Origin: Palleronia sediminis
GTDB taxonomy: Bacteria; Pseudomonadota; Alphaproteobacteria; Rhodobacterales; Rhodobacteraceae
Assembly (NCBI RefSeq): GCF_004358695.1
Contig: NZ_SNAA01000020.1
Span: 1-53,970, forward strand
DNA length: 53,970 nt
Direction: 5' to 3'
Made by a program: the position numbers and the translations under genes. Within the stretch, counting starts at the first letter, position 1. Each line of letters starts with the position of its first letter. Under the pieces are notes generated by a model. It did no database searches, was not told the origin of the DNA, and saw only the letters and a program-made list of their open reading frames with translations. This document shows positions 8,618 through 17,777 of the stretch, piece by piece.

Positions 8618-9367
8618 TCAGGCCACCAGCCGCCAGGCGAAGCCCGCCGTGACCCCGAACCCTATCGTGGCGATGGCCGCGCGCATGATGGGGCGCGGCA
8701 CGATCCGCACCAGTGGCGCGCCGGCATAGCCGCCCGCGGTCGCGGCCAGCATCATCGCGGTCGCGTAGGACCAGTCGATCAGCCCCGCCGCGGCGAAGGT
8801 CGCGACCGAGATCGTCGAGACGGTAAAGGCCGCGACGTTCTTCAGCGCGTTCATGCGCGACAGGTCCTCCATCCCCCAGAGCGCGAAGAGCGCCAGCAGC
8901 ATGATCCCGAGACCGCCGTTGAAATAGCCGCCATAGACGCAAGCCAGCGCCATGCCGATGCCCGGACGGGCCGCTCCCGGCCGGCCCCGCGCCGCGGCCC
9001 GCGCCCGGATGCGGTCGCCGAAGACGAAGGCCAGCGTCGAGCCCAGCAAAAGCACCGGCACGATGGCCGAGAACGCCTCGTTCGAGCTGACCAGCAGCAA
9101 TAGCGAGCCCGCGAAACTGCCCGCGAGCGTCACCGCCACCAGCCGCAGCACGAAGCGCCTCTCGAAACTGCGCAGCTCGGCGCGAAAGCCCAGCGCCGAG
9201 GCGGCATAGCCCGGAAACACCGCCAGCGCCGAGGTCGCGTTCGCGGCCACGGGCGGCACCCCCACCGCCACCAGCGCGGGCAGGGTAAAGAACGTGCCGC
9301 CCCCCGCGACGGCATTGACCACGCCCCCCACGAAGGCCGCGGCCGAGACGAACAACAGATCCCACAT
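8618..9367 (-). CDS. TSUP-family (TauE/SafE) membrane permease
   Basis: A 249-residue integral membrane protein with about seven to eight helices. The signature GGVVNAVAGGGTFFTLPAL at residues 14-32 and the second-half GGYFNGGLGIMLLAL are typical of the TSUP (sulfite exporter TauE/SafE) family, which moves small sulfur- or carbon-containing anions. The substrate cannot be read from sequence. It lies upstream of puuD in the same direction with a 110-base gap, so co-transcription is possible but not shown. The ATG at 9367 excludes an unlikely Arg-rich N-terminal extension. Confidence 0.85.
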   Translation of the reverse strand: MWDLLFVSAAAFVGGVVNAVAGGGTFFTLPALVAVGVPPVAANATSALAVFPGYAASALGFRAELRSFERRFVLRLVAVTLAGSFAGSLLLLVSSNEAFSAIVPVLLLGSTLAFVFGDRIRARAAARGRPGAARPGIGMALACVYGGYFNGGLGIMLLALFALWGMEDLSRMNALKNVAAFTVSTISVATFAAAGLIDWSYATAMMLAATAGGYAGAPLVRIVPRPIMRAAIATIGFGVTAGFAWRLVA

Positions 9368-9461
9368 ACCGAACCGGCCCCGAAACTTCGCCCCCCGCCC
9401 TAGACCGCGCGGGCGGCGGCGGCAACGGGGGCGGGCTGCGGCCCGGTGCGGGGCTCTCCAA

Positions 9462-9486
9462 TTCTCTGTTTCCACAAATACTCATG
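9462..9486. repeat. dispersed 25-base intergenic motif, copy A
   Basis: TTCTCTGTTTCC, two variable bases, then AAATACTCATG lies in the divergent gap between the TSUP gene and radA. Copy B at 44916-44940 is identical at 23 of 25 positions. A looser inverted copy C is at 21111-21134. The function is unknown. Confidence 0.6.
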
Positions 9487-9548
9487 ACCCGCCGGCCGGC
9501 CCGCGCGGCGCCGCTTGCCCCCGGCGCGCGACCGCGCCAGAAGGGCCC

Positions 9549-10913
9549 ATGCCCAAGTCTCCCGATTTCGTCTGTTCCGCCTGCGGCGCGCGCCATACCA
9601 AGTGGAGCGGGCGCTGCGATGCCTGCGGGGCGTGGAACACCATCGTCGAAGAGGCGCCGCTGACCACCGGCCCCGGCGCGCGGGCGCTCGGCGCCGCGCG
9701 CGGGCGCGGCATGGCGCTGTCGGACCTGTCGCGCGCCGAGGCGCCGCCGCCGCGCACCCGCTCGGGGCTCGAGGAACTCGACCGCGTGCTGGGCGGCGGG
9801 CTGGTGCCCGGCTCGGCGGTTCTGGTCGGCGGCGATCCGGGCATCGGCAAATCGACGCTACTGCTCCAGGCGGCGGCGAGCTTTGCGCAGGCCGGGCTCG
9901 GCTGCATCTACGTCTCGGGCGAGGAAGCCTCGGCGCAGGTGCGGATGCGCGCGGCCCGGCTGGGCCTCGGGGCGGCGCCGCTGCGCCTCGCCGCCGAGAC
10001 CAACCTGCGCGACATCCTGACCACGCTCGAGGCCGAGAAACCGGCGCTGGCGATCATCGATTCGATCCAGACCATGTGGAGCGACAGCGTCGACAGCGCG
10101 CCCGGCTCGGTCGCGCAGGTGCGCGCCGCCGCGCATGAGCTCGTCACCTTTGCCAAGCGGCACGGCATCGCGGTCGTGCTGGTGGGCCACGTCACCAAGG
10201 AGGGCCAGATCGCCGGCCCCCGCGTGGTCGAGCACATGGTGGACACGGTGCTCTATTTCGAGGGCGAGCGCGGCCACCAGTTCCGCATCCTGCGCGCGGT
10301 CAAGAACCGCTTCGGCCCCGCCGACGAGATCGGCGTGTTCGAGATGACGGGCGCGGGGCTGGCCGAGGTGGCCAACCCCTCGGCGCTGTTCCTGGGCGAG
10401 CGCGAGAACCCCGCGCCGGGCTCGGTCGTCTTTGCCGGCATCGAGGGCTCGCGCCCGGTGCTTTGCGAGATCCAGGCGCTGGTCGCGCCCACCCCCCACG
10501 CCCAACCCCGCCGCCAGAGCGTCGGCTGGGACGGCGGGCGGCTTGCGATGATCCTCGCCGTGCTCGAGGCGCGCTGCGCGATTCCCTTTGCCGGGCTCGA
10601 CGTCTATCTCAACGTGGCGGGCGGCCTGCGCGTGCGCGAGCCCGCGGCCGATCTTGCCGTCGCCCTGGCGCTGCTGTCGGCCCGCGAGGACACCGCCCTG
10701 CCCGCGGAAACGGTCGTTTTCGGCGAGATCAGCCTGTCGGGCGCGCTGCGCCCCGCGTCGCAGGCGGAAAACAGGTTGAAAGAGGCGGCCAAACTTGGTT
10801 TTTCGGCGGCGATCGCGCCCGCGCAGGCCAAGCCGCTTGCGACCGAGGGCATGGGGCTGCGGCAATATCCCGATCTCGCCGGGCTCGTGGGCGACCTTTT
10901 CGGCGCCGGATAA
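9549..10913 (+). CDS. radA: DNA repair protein RadA
   Basis: A 454-residue protein of normal RadA length. It starts with a four-Cys zinc finger (C9, C12, C23, C26), followed by a RecA-like ATPase with Walker A GGDPGIGKST near residue 94, the RadA-specific KNRFG motif in the middle and a Lon-protease-like C-terminal domain. RadA drives branch migration of recombination intermediates as a hexameric helicase. The ATG at 9549 begins MPKSPDFVCSACG, the conserved start. cvpA follows ten bases later and is probably co-transcribed. Confidence 0.96.
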   Translation: MPKSPDFVCSACGARHTKWSGRCDACGAWNTIVEEAPLTTGPGARALGAARGRGMALSDLSRAEAPPPRTRSGLEELDRVLGGGLVPGSAVLVGGDPGIGKSTLLLQAAASFAQAGLGCIYVSGEEASAQVRMRAARLGLGAAPLRLAAETNLRDILTTLEAEKPALAIIDSIQTMWSDSVDSAPGSVAQVRAAAHELVTFAKRHGIAVVLVGHVTKEGQIAGPRVVEHMVDTVLYFEGERGHQFRILRAVKNRFGPADEIGVFEMTGAGLAEVANPSALFLGERENPAPGSVVFAGIEGSRPVLCEIQALVAPTPHAQPRRQSVGWDGGRLAMILAVLEARCAIPFAGLDVYLNVAGGLRVREPAADLAVALALLSAREDTALPAETVVFGEISLSGALRPASQAENRLKEAAKLGFSAAIAPAQAKPLATEGMGLRQYPDLAGLVGDLFGAG

Positions 10914-10922
10914 GGAGACGAC

Positions 10923-11474
10923 GTGACCGGTTTCACCTCATTCGACGCCATCGTGGCCTTCGTGGTCGTCGTCTCGGCGATCCTCGCCTATTCGCGCGGC
11001 TTCGTGCGCGAGGCCATGGCCATCCTCGGCTGGATCGTGGCGGCGGCGCTGGCCTTCGTTCTGGCGCCCGCGGCGCAGCCTCTGGTGCGCGAGATCCCGG
11101 TGCTGTCGCAATACCTGTCCGGCTCGTGCGAGCTCAGCATCATCGTGGCCTTCGTCGCGGTCTTTGCCGTATCGCTGGTGGTGGTGTCGATTTTCACGCC
11201 GATCCTGTCGGGCGCGATCCGCGACAGCGCGCTGGGGCCGGTGGACCAGGTGGCGGGGTTCGTCTTTGGCGTGGCGCGCGGGGTGCTCTTGGTCGCGGTG
11301 GCCTTCATCGTCTACGATCGGCTCGCCGCGACCGAGACCATCGCCGCGGTCGAGAACAGCCGCACCGCCAACATCTTTGCCCGCAACGAGACCGCGCTGG
11401 ACGGGACCATCCCCGACGACGCGCCGGGCTGGATCGTAGAGCGCTACGAAGGGCTCGTCGGCATCTGCGAGTAA
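10923..11474 (+). CDS. cvpA: CvpA-family membrane protein
   Basis: A 183-residue protein with four predicted helices, starting MTGFTSFDAIVAFVVVV and carrying the conserved YSRGFVREAMAILGW segment. CvpA proteins were named for colicin V production and affect envelope homeostasis; the molecular role is unclear. It uses a GTG start preceded by AAGGAG and follows radA closely, an arrangement often seen in alphaproteobacteria. It ends convergently with the lysE-type gene 16 bases away. Confidence 0.88.
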   Translation: MTGFTSFDAIVAFVVVVSAILAYSRGFVREAMAILGWIVAAALAFVLAPAAQPLVREIPVLSQYLSGSCELSIIVAFVAVFAVSLVVVSIFTPILSGAIRDSALGPVDQVAGFVFGVARGVLLVAVAFIVYDRLAATETIAAVENSRTANIFARNETALDGTIPDDAPGWIVERYEGLVGICE

Positions 11475-11490
11475 GCGCGCGCGGCCCGCG

Positions 11491-12084
11491 TCACAGCATC
11501 AGCTTGACCGCCAGCGCCCACATCACCGCGCCGACCCCGAGATCGAGCACGCGCCACGCGGCCGGCCGGGCAAAGACCGGCGACAGGAACCGCGCGCCGT
11601 AGCCCAGCGAAAAGAAAAAGACGAAGGACGCCGTGACCGCCCCCGCGCCGAAGCCGAGGCGCGAGGGATAGGTGCTGGCCACCGACCCCAGCAAAACCAC
11701 CGTGTCGAGATAGACATGCGGGTTGAGCCAGGTCAGCGCGAGGCAGGTCGCGAGCGCCGCGCGCAGCCCGCCCGCCCCCGTACCCGCCGCGTGCAACTGC
11801 CCGCCGCCCCGGATCGCGGCGCGAAAGGCGAGCCCGCCATAGGCCAGCAGGAACGCCGTACCGCCCCATGTAAAGACCGGCTCGATCCAGGGCGCGGCCT
11901 CGACCAGCCAGCCGAAACCCGCCACGCCGGCCGCGATCAGCACCGCGTCGCTGAGCGCGCAGGTCAGCACGACGCCAAGGACATGGGACCGGCGCAGGCC
12001 CTGCCGCAGCACAAAGGCGTTCTGCGCCCCGATGGCGAGGATGAGCGAGAGGCCGAGCGCGAAGCCCGGAAAAATTGAATCCAT
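11491..12084 (-). CDS. LysE/ArgO-family amino acid exporter
   Basis: A 197-residue, six-helix membrane protein. The N-terminal GAQNAFVLRQGLRR and the TWLNPHVYLDTVVLLGS motif are those of LysE/ArgO exporters, which expel lysine or arginine and related compounds. NPHVYLD is particularly close to ArgO/LysE rather than to RhtB-type exporters. No divergent LysR regulator (ArgP/LysG type) lies next to it; upstream is a short unrelated frame. The substrate is therefore unproven. Confidence 0.88.
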   Translation of the reverse strand: MDSIFPGFALGLSLILAIGAQNAFVLRQGLRRSHVLGVVLTCALSDAVLIAAGVAGFGWLVEAAPWIEPVFTWGGTAFLLAYGGLAFRAAIRGGGQLHAAGTGAGGLRAALATCLALTWLNPHVYLDTVVLLGSVASTYPSRLGFGAGAVTASFVFFFSLGYGARFLSPVFARPAAWRVLDLGVGAVMWALAVKLML

Positions 12085-12218
12085 TTGTCGGCTTTAGCCG
12101 CGGGATCGCCGCAATTCCAGCACCGGGGCGCCGTCCTCCGGCATCATCCGGGCCCCCTTCCCGAACGGAGTGGACAATGCGATGGGCAAGGGGTTTCGCC
12201 GCGGGCGAACAGGGCGGA

Positions 12219-12374
12219 ATGACCGAATGGATGGTGCTGGCGGCGCTCGGCGCGGGGGTGGTGATCGCGATATCGGACGATCTGCGGGCGGGCGGCCGTT
12301 CGGTGGGCTGCGCCGCAGGCGCGCAGGCGGCCGCGATGCAGGACGGGCTGGCCGAGGGCGCGCTGCCGCCCTGA
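12219..12374 (+). CDS. possible 51-residue membrane microprotein
   Basis: In the 321-base gap between lysE and yebC there is a 51-codon frame beginning MTEWMVLAALGAGVVIAIS: one hydrophobic segment and a short polar tail. GGGCGGA precedes the ATG, and a strong symmetric hairpin (12383-12407) sits right after the stop, between it and convergent yebC, as expected for a transcribed gene. No family is recognised. It could be chance in such GC-rich DNA. Confidence 0.35.
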   Translation: MTEWMVLAALGAGVVIAISDDLRAGGRSVGCAAGAQAAAMQDGLAEGALPP

Positions 12375-12382
12375 CCGGGCGG

Positions 12383-12407
12383 GAGGGCGCGCGCGCCCCG
12401 CGCCCTC
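12383..12407. terminator. bidirectional hairpin between convergent genes
   Basis: GAGGGCGCG and CGCGCCCTC form a perfect nine-pair stem with a seven-base loop, overlapping the last two bases of the yebC stop codon. It has no T-tract on either strand. It could end transcription of yebC and of the small frame upstream. Confidence 0.5.
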
Positions 12408-13155
12408 AGCTTTCGTTCATCTGGGCCATGACCTCGTCCGAGGCGTCGAAATTGGCGGTGACGTTCTGCACGTCGTCGTCATCGTCGAGCGCGTCGAGCA
12501 GGCGGGTCAGCTTTTGCATCCCCTCGAGGTCGAGCTCGGTCGTGGTAGTCGGGCGCCAGACCAGCCGCGTGCTTTCGCTTTCGCCCAGGATCTCTTCGAG
12601 CTTGCCGGACACCTCGTTGAGATCGGTATCGGCGCACCAGATCACATGCCCCTCGTCCGAGGTCTCGGCATCCTCGGCCCCCGCCTCGATCGCGGCCATC
12701 ATCACCGTGTCGGCATCGCCCGCCTCGGGTCCATAGACGACCTGGCCCTTGCGCTCGAACATGAAGGACACGCTGCCCGTCTCGCCGAGATTGCCGCCAT
12801 GCTTGCCAAAGGTCGATCGCACGCTCGACGCGGTGCGGTTGCGATTGTCGGTCATCGCCTCGACGATCACCGCGACCCCGCCGGGGCCATAGCCCTCATA
12901 GCGGATTTCCTCGTAGCTGTCGCCATCGCCGCCCATGCTCTTCTTGATGGCGCGGTCGATCACGTCCTTGGGGACCGAGTTCGTCTTGGCCTCTTTCACG
13001 GCAAGGCGCAGGCGCGGGTTCTTGTCGGGGTCCGGGTCGCCCATCTTGGCGGCGACGGTGATTTCCTTGGACAATTTCGAAAACAGCTTGGATCGGGCCG
13101 CATCCTGACGCCCCTTGCGATGCTGGATGTTGGCCCATTTGGAATGACCCGCCAT
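12406..13155 (-). CDS. yebC: YebC/PmpR-family protein
   Basis: A 249-residue protein of normal family length, starting with the invariant [18 protein letters not shown]. The TACO1/YebC family was long annotated as DNA-binding regulators; recent work on homologues indicates a ribosome-associated role in translating difficult proline stretches. The acidic C-terminal part ([14 protein letters not shown]) is intact. It stands alone on the minus strand with a small lipoprotein gene upstream. Confidence 0.95.
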   Translation of the reverse strand: MAGHSKWANIQHRKGRQDAARSKLFSKLSKEITVAAKMGDPDPDKNPRLRLAVKEAKTNSVPKDVIDRAIKKSMGGDGDSYEEIRYEGYGPGGVAVIVEAMTDNRNRTASSVRSTFGKHGGNLGETGSVSFMFERKGQVVYGPEAGDADTVMMAAIEAGAEDAETSDEGHVIWCADTDLNEVSGKLEEILGESESTRLVWRPTTTTELDLEGMQKLTRLLDALDDDDDVQNVTANFDASDEVMAQMNES

Positions 13156-13231
13156 GCCGTAATCCCCTTTGAGTGAAAGCGAGGGCGATATAGTCCGGGC
13201 GGGGTGCGGCGTTCAAGGGGTGGCCGTGCGC

Positions 13232-13582
13232 TCAGCCCGTGGGGCCGTATAGCAGCGGCGCGGCCGGGTCCGGCCCGAGCGTCACCCACGGATCGGCCGC
13301 GACCGGGCCCAGCGCCACGCGCGGGCGGGGGCTGGGGCGCAGCACCGCCACGGGCCATGTCTGCGGGCAGCCGGCGAACCGCCCCTCCCACGCGCCGCCG
13401 CCCGCCTCGCGCACGGCGGTGCAAAGCGCGCCGCCGGGCATCCGCGCCGTTACCGTGTCGCGGTAGAGCGTCACCGCGACCGGGGCCGGCGGCGCCGTGG
13501 CGGCCTGCGTCCCGGCGCGCGGGGCCGCGGCGCATCCCGCCACCAGCGGCAACAGGGCGATAAGGGCGATCTGGCGGATCAT
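13232..13582 (-). CDS. putative lipoprotein, unknown function
   Basis: A 116-residue protein with a lipoprotein signal: MIRQIALIALLPLVAGCAAAP, where LVAGC is the lipobox and Cys17 the lipidation site. The mature part is rich in Pro and Ala, with two further cysteines (ALCTAV and AGCPQTW) that could form a disulfide in the periplasm. No known domain is recognised. The ATG at 13582 is chosen because it starts the signal peptide; an upstream in-frame ATG would add a non-signal extension. Confidence 0.6.
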   Translation of the reverse strand: MIRQIALIALLPLVAGCAAAPRAGTQAATAPPAPVAVTLYRDTVTARMPGGALCTAVREAGGGAWEGRFAGCPQTWPVAVLRPSPRPRVALGPVAADPWVTLGPDPAAPLLYGPTG

Positions 13583-13699
13583 GGGGGGTGTCCTCGGGTG
13601 GTGCGGCTGCGCGCCCCAGCCTAGCGCCAAGTCGCGGGTGACACCATGGCGCGGGCGTGCTTACGCTCGGGCCGATCCCGAACCGCACAGGCCGCGCCG

Positions 13700-14437
13700 A
13701 TGCTCAAGCTCCATACCTTTCCCCCGTTCCGCGGCACCGTCTCGGCCAGCCCCTTTACCACCAAGGTCGATGCGCTGCTCTGCATGGCCGGCCTGCCTTT
13801 CGAGAGAGTTCATGCCGATGTGCGCAAGGCCCCGCGCGGCAAGCTGCCCGTTCTGGTCGATGGCGACCGCGTCATCCCCGACAGCACCCTGATCGAGGCG
13901 CATCTGGTCGCCGCCCACGGCGCCGATTTCACCGCCGGGATGGATGCGCGCGACCGCGCGCTCGACACCGCGATCCGGCGGATGTGCGAACATCACCTCT
14001 ATTTCCTGATCGGGCATTTCCGCTGGACGTTGCATCCCGACACGGTCCGCGAGGGCTATTTCGCCGAGATCCCCCGCCCCTTGCGCGGGGTGGTGTTCGG
14101 CATCGTGTCGCGCACGATGCGCAAGACCGCGCGGCTCCAGGGGCTCGGCCGCTTTACCGAAGAGGAAAAGGCGATGCTGGCGCGGCAGGATATCGACGCG
14201 CTGGCCGATCTGCTGGGCGAGCGGCCCTTTTATTTCGGCGAGGCGCCGCGCTCGGTCGATGCCTGCGTCTTCGGCGCGATCCATACGGTGCTGCGCTGCG
14301 ACCTCGACACCCCGGCGCGCGACGCGATCCTCGCGCGCCCGACGCTCGTCGACTTCGAGGAACGGCTGCGCTCCCGTCTTTACGACGACGCGATGGCGCC
14401 GCGCGGGGTCAGTGCAGCGGCCAGATCAGCGGGATGA
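13700..14437 (+). CDS. glutathione S-transferase-like protein (Fax/metaxin type)
   Basis: A 245-residue protein with an N-terminal thioredoxin-like fold (MLKLHTFPPF, then SPFTTKVDALLCMAGLPFE and KLPVLVDGDRVIPDS) and an all-helical C-terminal half with RSVDACVFG. This resembles the failed-axon-connections/metaxin branch of glutathione S-transferases. The substrate is unknown. Its last 29 bases overlap the 3' end of the convergent SLC13 gene. The ATG at 13700 starts the beta-strand of the GST fold. Confidence 0.75.
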   Translation: MLKLHTFPPFRGTVSASPFTTKVDALLCMAGLPFERVHADVRKAPRGKLPVLVDGDRVIPDSTLIEAHLVAAHGADFTAGMDARDRALDTAIRRMCEHHLYFLIGHFRWTLHPDTVREGYFAEIPRPLRGVVFGIVSRTMRKTARLQGLGRFTEEEKAMLARQDIDALADLLGERPFYFGEAPRSVDACVFGAIHTVLRCDLDTPARDAILARPTLVDFEERLRSRLYDDAMAPRGVSAAARSAG

Positions 14438-16190
14438 GCAGCGCCGCCGTGACACCGAGGATCAGGTTGAGCGGGATGCCGACGCGCAGGTAATCGGTGA
14501 AGCGATAGCCCCCCGGCCCATAGACCAGCATGTTGGTCTGGTAGCCGATGGGCGTCGAGAACGCCGCCGAGGCCGCGAACATCACCGCCACCACCAGCGG
14601 CCGCGGGTCGAGCCCCAGCGACAGACCCAGCTCGATCGCGATGGGGGTGAGGATGACGCCCACGGCGTTGTTCGACACCATTTCCGTCAGGGTCGAGGCC
14701 AGCAGATAGATCACCAGCACCACCATCACGGGCGGCACGTCGGCCAGCAGCGGTGCGACCCATTCCGCCAACAGCGCCACCGCCCCCGACGCCTGCAACC
14801 CCGCGCCGACCGCCAGCATGGCAAAGATCAGCGCGAGGAGCCGCCCTTCGACAAAGGAAAACGCCTCGTCCGCGTCGATGCAGCGCGACACCAGGATCAG
14901 CGCCACCGCCATGACGGCGAGCCCGAGGATCGGCGCCACGCCAAAGGCCGCGAGCACCACCACCGCCGCCAGCGCGCCGATGGCGATGGGGGCCTTGCTG
15001 CGCCGGTAGGCCTGGGCCGAGGGCGTCGAGATATCCAGAAGCTCCATGTCCTGCGCGAGGCGGCGGATATCGGCGGGCGCCCCTTCGAGCAGCAGCGTAT
15101 CGCCCACCCGCACCTCGACCTCGTCGAGCTGGCGGCCGATATTCTGGTTCCGGCGGTGGACGGCCAGCGGATAGACGCCATAGCGGCGGCGCAGGCGCAT
15201 CGCGCCCAATGTGCGGCCGATCATGCGGCAGCCGGGCGAGATCAGCACCTCGACGGTTTCGGTGGCGACCGAACTCAGCCGGTCCACGCCCTTGAGATCC
15301 TTGTTTTCCTTGAGGCTCAGCAGCTCGGCCATCTCGGTGCGCAGCACGACGCGGTCACCCTCGGCCAGTTCGACCGCGCTGAGGTTGCGCCTCAGCGAGG
15401 CATCGCCGCGCAGCACGTCGATCACCCGCCCGCCCTCTCGGCGGAACATGTCGACTTCGAGCACGGGCTGCCCGGCCAGCGCCGAGCCCTCGGGGATCGC
15501 GACCTCGGTGAAGTATTTCATCCGCCGCCGGTCGCTGACCATGTTGGCCAGCGACGTGCGCTCGGGCAGAAGATGACGCCCCACGAGTGCGAGATAGAGC
15601 CCGCCCACCGCGATCTGGGCCAGCCCCAGCGGCAGGATCTCGAAGATCGAGAAAGGTTCGAGCCCCTGCCCCCGCGCCACCCCGTCGACCAGCAGGTTCG
15701 TCGAGGTGCCGATCAGCGTCAGCGTCCCGCCGAGGATCGCGGCATAGCTGAGCGGGATCAGCAGCTTGGAGGGCGACACCCCCATCCGGCGGGCAAGCTG
15801 GACAAAGACGGGGATCATCACGACCACGACCGGCGTGTTGTTCATGAAGGCCGAACCCAGCGCCACGGCGCAAAGCAGAAGCAGCAGCACCCGGCGCGGA
15901 TGGCTCTCGGCGCGGCTGTCGGCAAGCTCGGTCAGCCATTGCAGCGCGCCAGTGCGCACCAGCCCCCCCATGACGAGAAACATGGCCGCGATCGTCCAGG
16001 GCGCCGGGTTCGACAGCACCTCGAGCGCGGCGTCATAGGGCAGCAGCCCCAGCCCGTACATCACCGCGGCGCCCGCCACGGCGACTACGTCGGCGGGATA
16101 GGTTTCGCGCGCAAAGAGCACGAACATCACGATGACGACGCCGAAACTCGCCAGCGCGTGGATCGTCGGATCCTGGAAAAAGGTCAACAT
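14409..16190 (-). CDS. SLC13/DASS-family transporter with RCK_C domains
   Basis: A 593-residue membrane protein. Two blocks of transmembrane helices (residues about 5-200 and 390-593) flank a soluble middle with two TrkA-C/RCK_C-like modules (GDRVVLRTEMAELL and GDTLLLEGAPADIRRL). Transporter motifs SAFMNNTPVVVVMIP and IGTSTNLLVDG in the first half and VSNNAVGVILTPIA in the second identify the SLC13 (divalent anion:Na+ symporter) fold. Substrate may be sulfate, a dicarboxylate or another anion. The start at 16190 drops a long Arg/Pro-rich extension that is not membrane-like. Confidence 0.85.
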   Translation of the reverse strand: MLTFFQDPTIHALASFGVVIVMFVLFARETYPADVVAVAGAAVMYGLGLLPYDAALEVLSNPAPWTIAAMFLVMGGLVRTGALQWLTELADSRAESHPRRVLLLLLCAVALGSAFMNNTPVVVVMIPVFVQLARRMGVSPSKLLIPLSYAAILGGTLTLIGTSTNLLVDGVARGQGLEPFSIFEILPLGLAQIAVGGLYLALVGRHLLPERTSLANMVSDRRRMKYFTEVAIPEGSALAGQPVLEVDMFRREGGRVIDVLRGDASLRRNLSAVELAEGDRVVLRTEMAELLSLKENKDLKGVDRLSSVATETVEVLISPGCRMIGRTLGAMRLRRRYGVYPLAVHRRNQNIGRQLDEVEVRVGDTLLLEGAPADIRRLAQDMELLDISTPSAQAYRRSKAPIAIGALAAVVVLAAFGVAPILGLAVMAVALILVSRCIDADEAFSFVEGRLLALIFAMLAVGAGLQASGAVALLAEWVAPLLADVPPVMVVLVIYLLASTLTEMVSNNAVGVILTPIAIELGLSLGLDPRPLVVAVMFAASAAFSTPIGYQTNMLVYGPGGYRFTDYLRVGIPLNLILGVTAALLIPLIWPLH

Positions 16191-16379
16191 CGGGAGATAT
16201 GCCAGCCGGTCCTGTGCCTTGGTCAGCCGCCCGACCTTAACCGGAACGGCGGGCCGCGCAAGCGCGCGCGGATGGCGCGAGGCGCGCGGGGGCCGGAAAA
16301 ACGCGGGTGGGTCGCTCGACCGGGTGGAAACGCGCGGCGGCCGTGACGGAGGCATGAGGCCCGCCGCCCCGATCCGCGA

Positions 16380-17192
16380 TCAGCCCGGCGACGGCTCGAG
16401 CCGGCCGCCCTCGCGGATCATGCGCACCGCGACCGCCTTGCCCGTCCGGTCGTCGGTCTCGACCAGCACGCCCGACAGGGTCGCCTCGCCGCGGGCGGGC
16501 TGGAACCGGCCCTTGGGCATCCCGGTCAGGAACCGGCGCAGCGGCTCGTCCTTTTCCATGCCGATGACGCTGTCGTAATCGCCGCACATCCCGGCATCGG
16601 TCTGGTAGGCGGTCCCGCCGGCGAGGATGGTCGCATCCGCCGTCGGCACATGGGTATGGGTGCCCACGACGAGGCTGGCGCGCCCGTCGCAGTAATGGCC
16701 CACGGCCATCTTTTCCGATGTCGCCTCGCAATGGATATCGACCACCGCCGCCTGCACCGCGCCGCCCAGCGTGGCGGCCCGCAGCGTCGCGTCGAGCGCC
16801 GAGAACGGGTCGTCGAACGGCCGCTTCATGAAGACCTGGCCCAGCACCTGCGCGACCAGCACGCGCCGCCCGCCCGCCGCCTCGAAGACGCGCGCGCCCT
16901 TGCCCGGCGCGGCCTTGGAGTAGTTGAGCGGCCGCAGCACCCGCGGCTCGGTCTCGATGAAGCGCATCATCTCGCGCTGGTCGAAGGCGTGATCGCCCAG
17001 CGTCACGACATCGGCCCCCGCTTCGAGAAGCCCCGTGGCATGGTCGGGCGACAGGCCCATGCCGTTGGTCGCGTTCTCGCCGTTGACGATGCAGAAATCG
17101 ACCCCGTGCCTGTCGCGCAGCGCGGGCAGCCGGGTCTCGATGGCGGTGCGGCCGGCGCGCCCCATGACGTCGCCGAGAAACAGGATACGCAT
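16380..17192 (-). CDS. YmdB-type (TIGR00282) metallophosphoesterase
   Basis: A 270-residue protein starting MRILFLGDVMGRAGR, with NGENATNGMG, LGDHAFDQ and GTHTHVPTAD supplying the metal ligands. This is the YmdB/TIGR00282 family, of which the Bacillus member is a 2',3'-cyclic nucleotide phosphodiesterase affecting RNA turnover. It lies nine bases after the 5-formyl-THF ligase gene, and is therefore probably in the mgtE-fthC operon. This fthC neighbourhood is common in alphaproteobacteria. Confidence 0.9.
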   Translation of the reverse strand: MRILFLGDVMGRAGRTAIETRLPALRDRHGVDFCIVNGENATNGMGLSPDHATGLLEAGADVVTLGDHAFDQREMMRFIETEPRVLRPLNYSKAAPGKGARVFEAAGGRRVLVAQVLGQVFMKRPFDDPFSALDATLRAATLGGAVQAAVVDIHCEATSEKMAVGHYCDGRASLVVGTHTHVPTADATILAGGTAYQTDAGMCGDYDSVIGMEKDEPLRRFLTGMPKGRFQPARGEATLSGVLVETDDRTGKAVAVRMIREGGRLEPSPG

Positions 17193-17201
17193 GGGCCCCC
17201 G

Positions 17202-17777
17202 CTACGATGCGGGGCCGCGATCCGCAAGACCGGGGCGGATCGCCTCGGCCTCGGTCACGATCAGGTCGAGCGGCGCGTCGGTCTCTTCGGTGGGCACGCG
17301 GTCGACCTGCTGCGCGGCATAGGCGAACCCGATGGCCGTGACGGGTCCGCGGGCGCGCAGCTCGGCCAGGGTGCGGTCGTAGAACCCCCCGCCATAGCCC
17401 AGCCGCCCGCCCGACCGGTCGAAGGCCAGCAGCGGCACGATCACCACGCGCGGCACGATCCAGCCCCCGGTTTCGGGGATATCCACGCCGAAGGGGCCGC
17501 GGATCATGGCCGTGCCCGGCGACCACGCCCGGAACCTGAGCGGCGCCGCGCGCGCCACGATCACCGGCAGCCCGACCGGCCCGGTGGCCGCACGCATCGC
17601 GGGCATGGGGTCGATCTCGCTCCGCATCGCGGCATAGGCGGCCAGCGGCGCGCCGGGCCAGGCGGCCAGCGTCTCGACCAGCAGATCGGCCGCGCCGGGC
17701 CCGGCGGCGGCATGGGCGGCGGCGCGGCGGTCCATCGCCGCGCGGCGCAGGGCGTCCTTGTGCGCGGCGAGGTTCAT
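17202..17777 (-). CDS. 5-formyltetrahydrofolate cyclo-ligase
   Basis: A 191-residue protein of usual family length. The C-terminal signature GGRLGYGGGFYDRTL binds ATP and folate, and LPVIVARAAPLRFRAW precedes it. It converts 5-formyl-THF to 5,10-methenyl-THF with ATP, returning an inhibitory folate to the pool. Its ATG overlaps the mgtE stop (ATGA, 17774-17777), so it is translationally coupled to the magnesium transporter. The enzyme is Mg-dependent, but the pairing may be coincidental. Confidence 0.9.
   Translation of the reverse strand: MNLAAHKDALRRAAMDRRAAAHAAAGPGAADLLVETLAAWPGAPLAAYAAMRSEIDPMPAMRAATGPVGLPVIVARAAPLRFRAWSPGTAMIRGPFGVDIPETGGWIVPRVVIVPLLAFDRSGGRLGYGGGFYDRTLAELRARGPVTAIGFAYAAQQVDRVPTEETDAPLDLIVTEAEAIRPGLADRGPAS

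Noticed and set aside
17774-17777. 6S RNA gene upstream of the 5-formyl-THF ligase gene, a frequent bacterial neighbourhood
   Set aside because: The ligase gene overlaps mgtE by four bases, leaving no room for an RNA gene.
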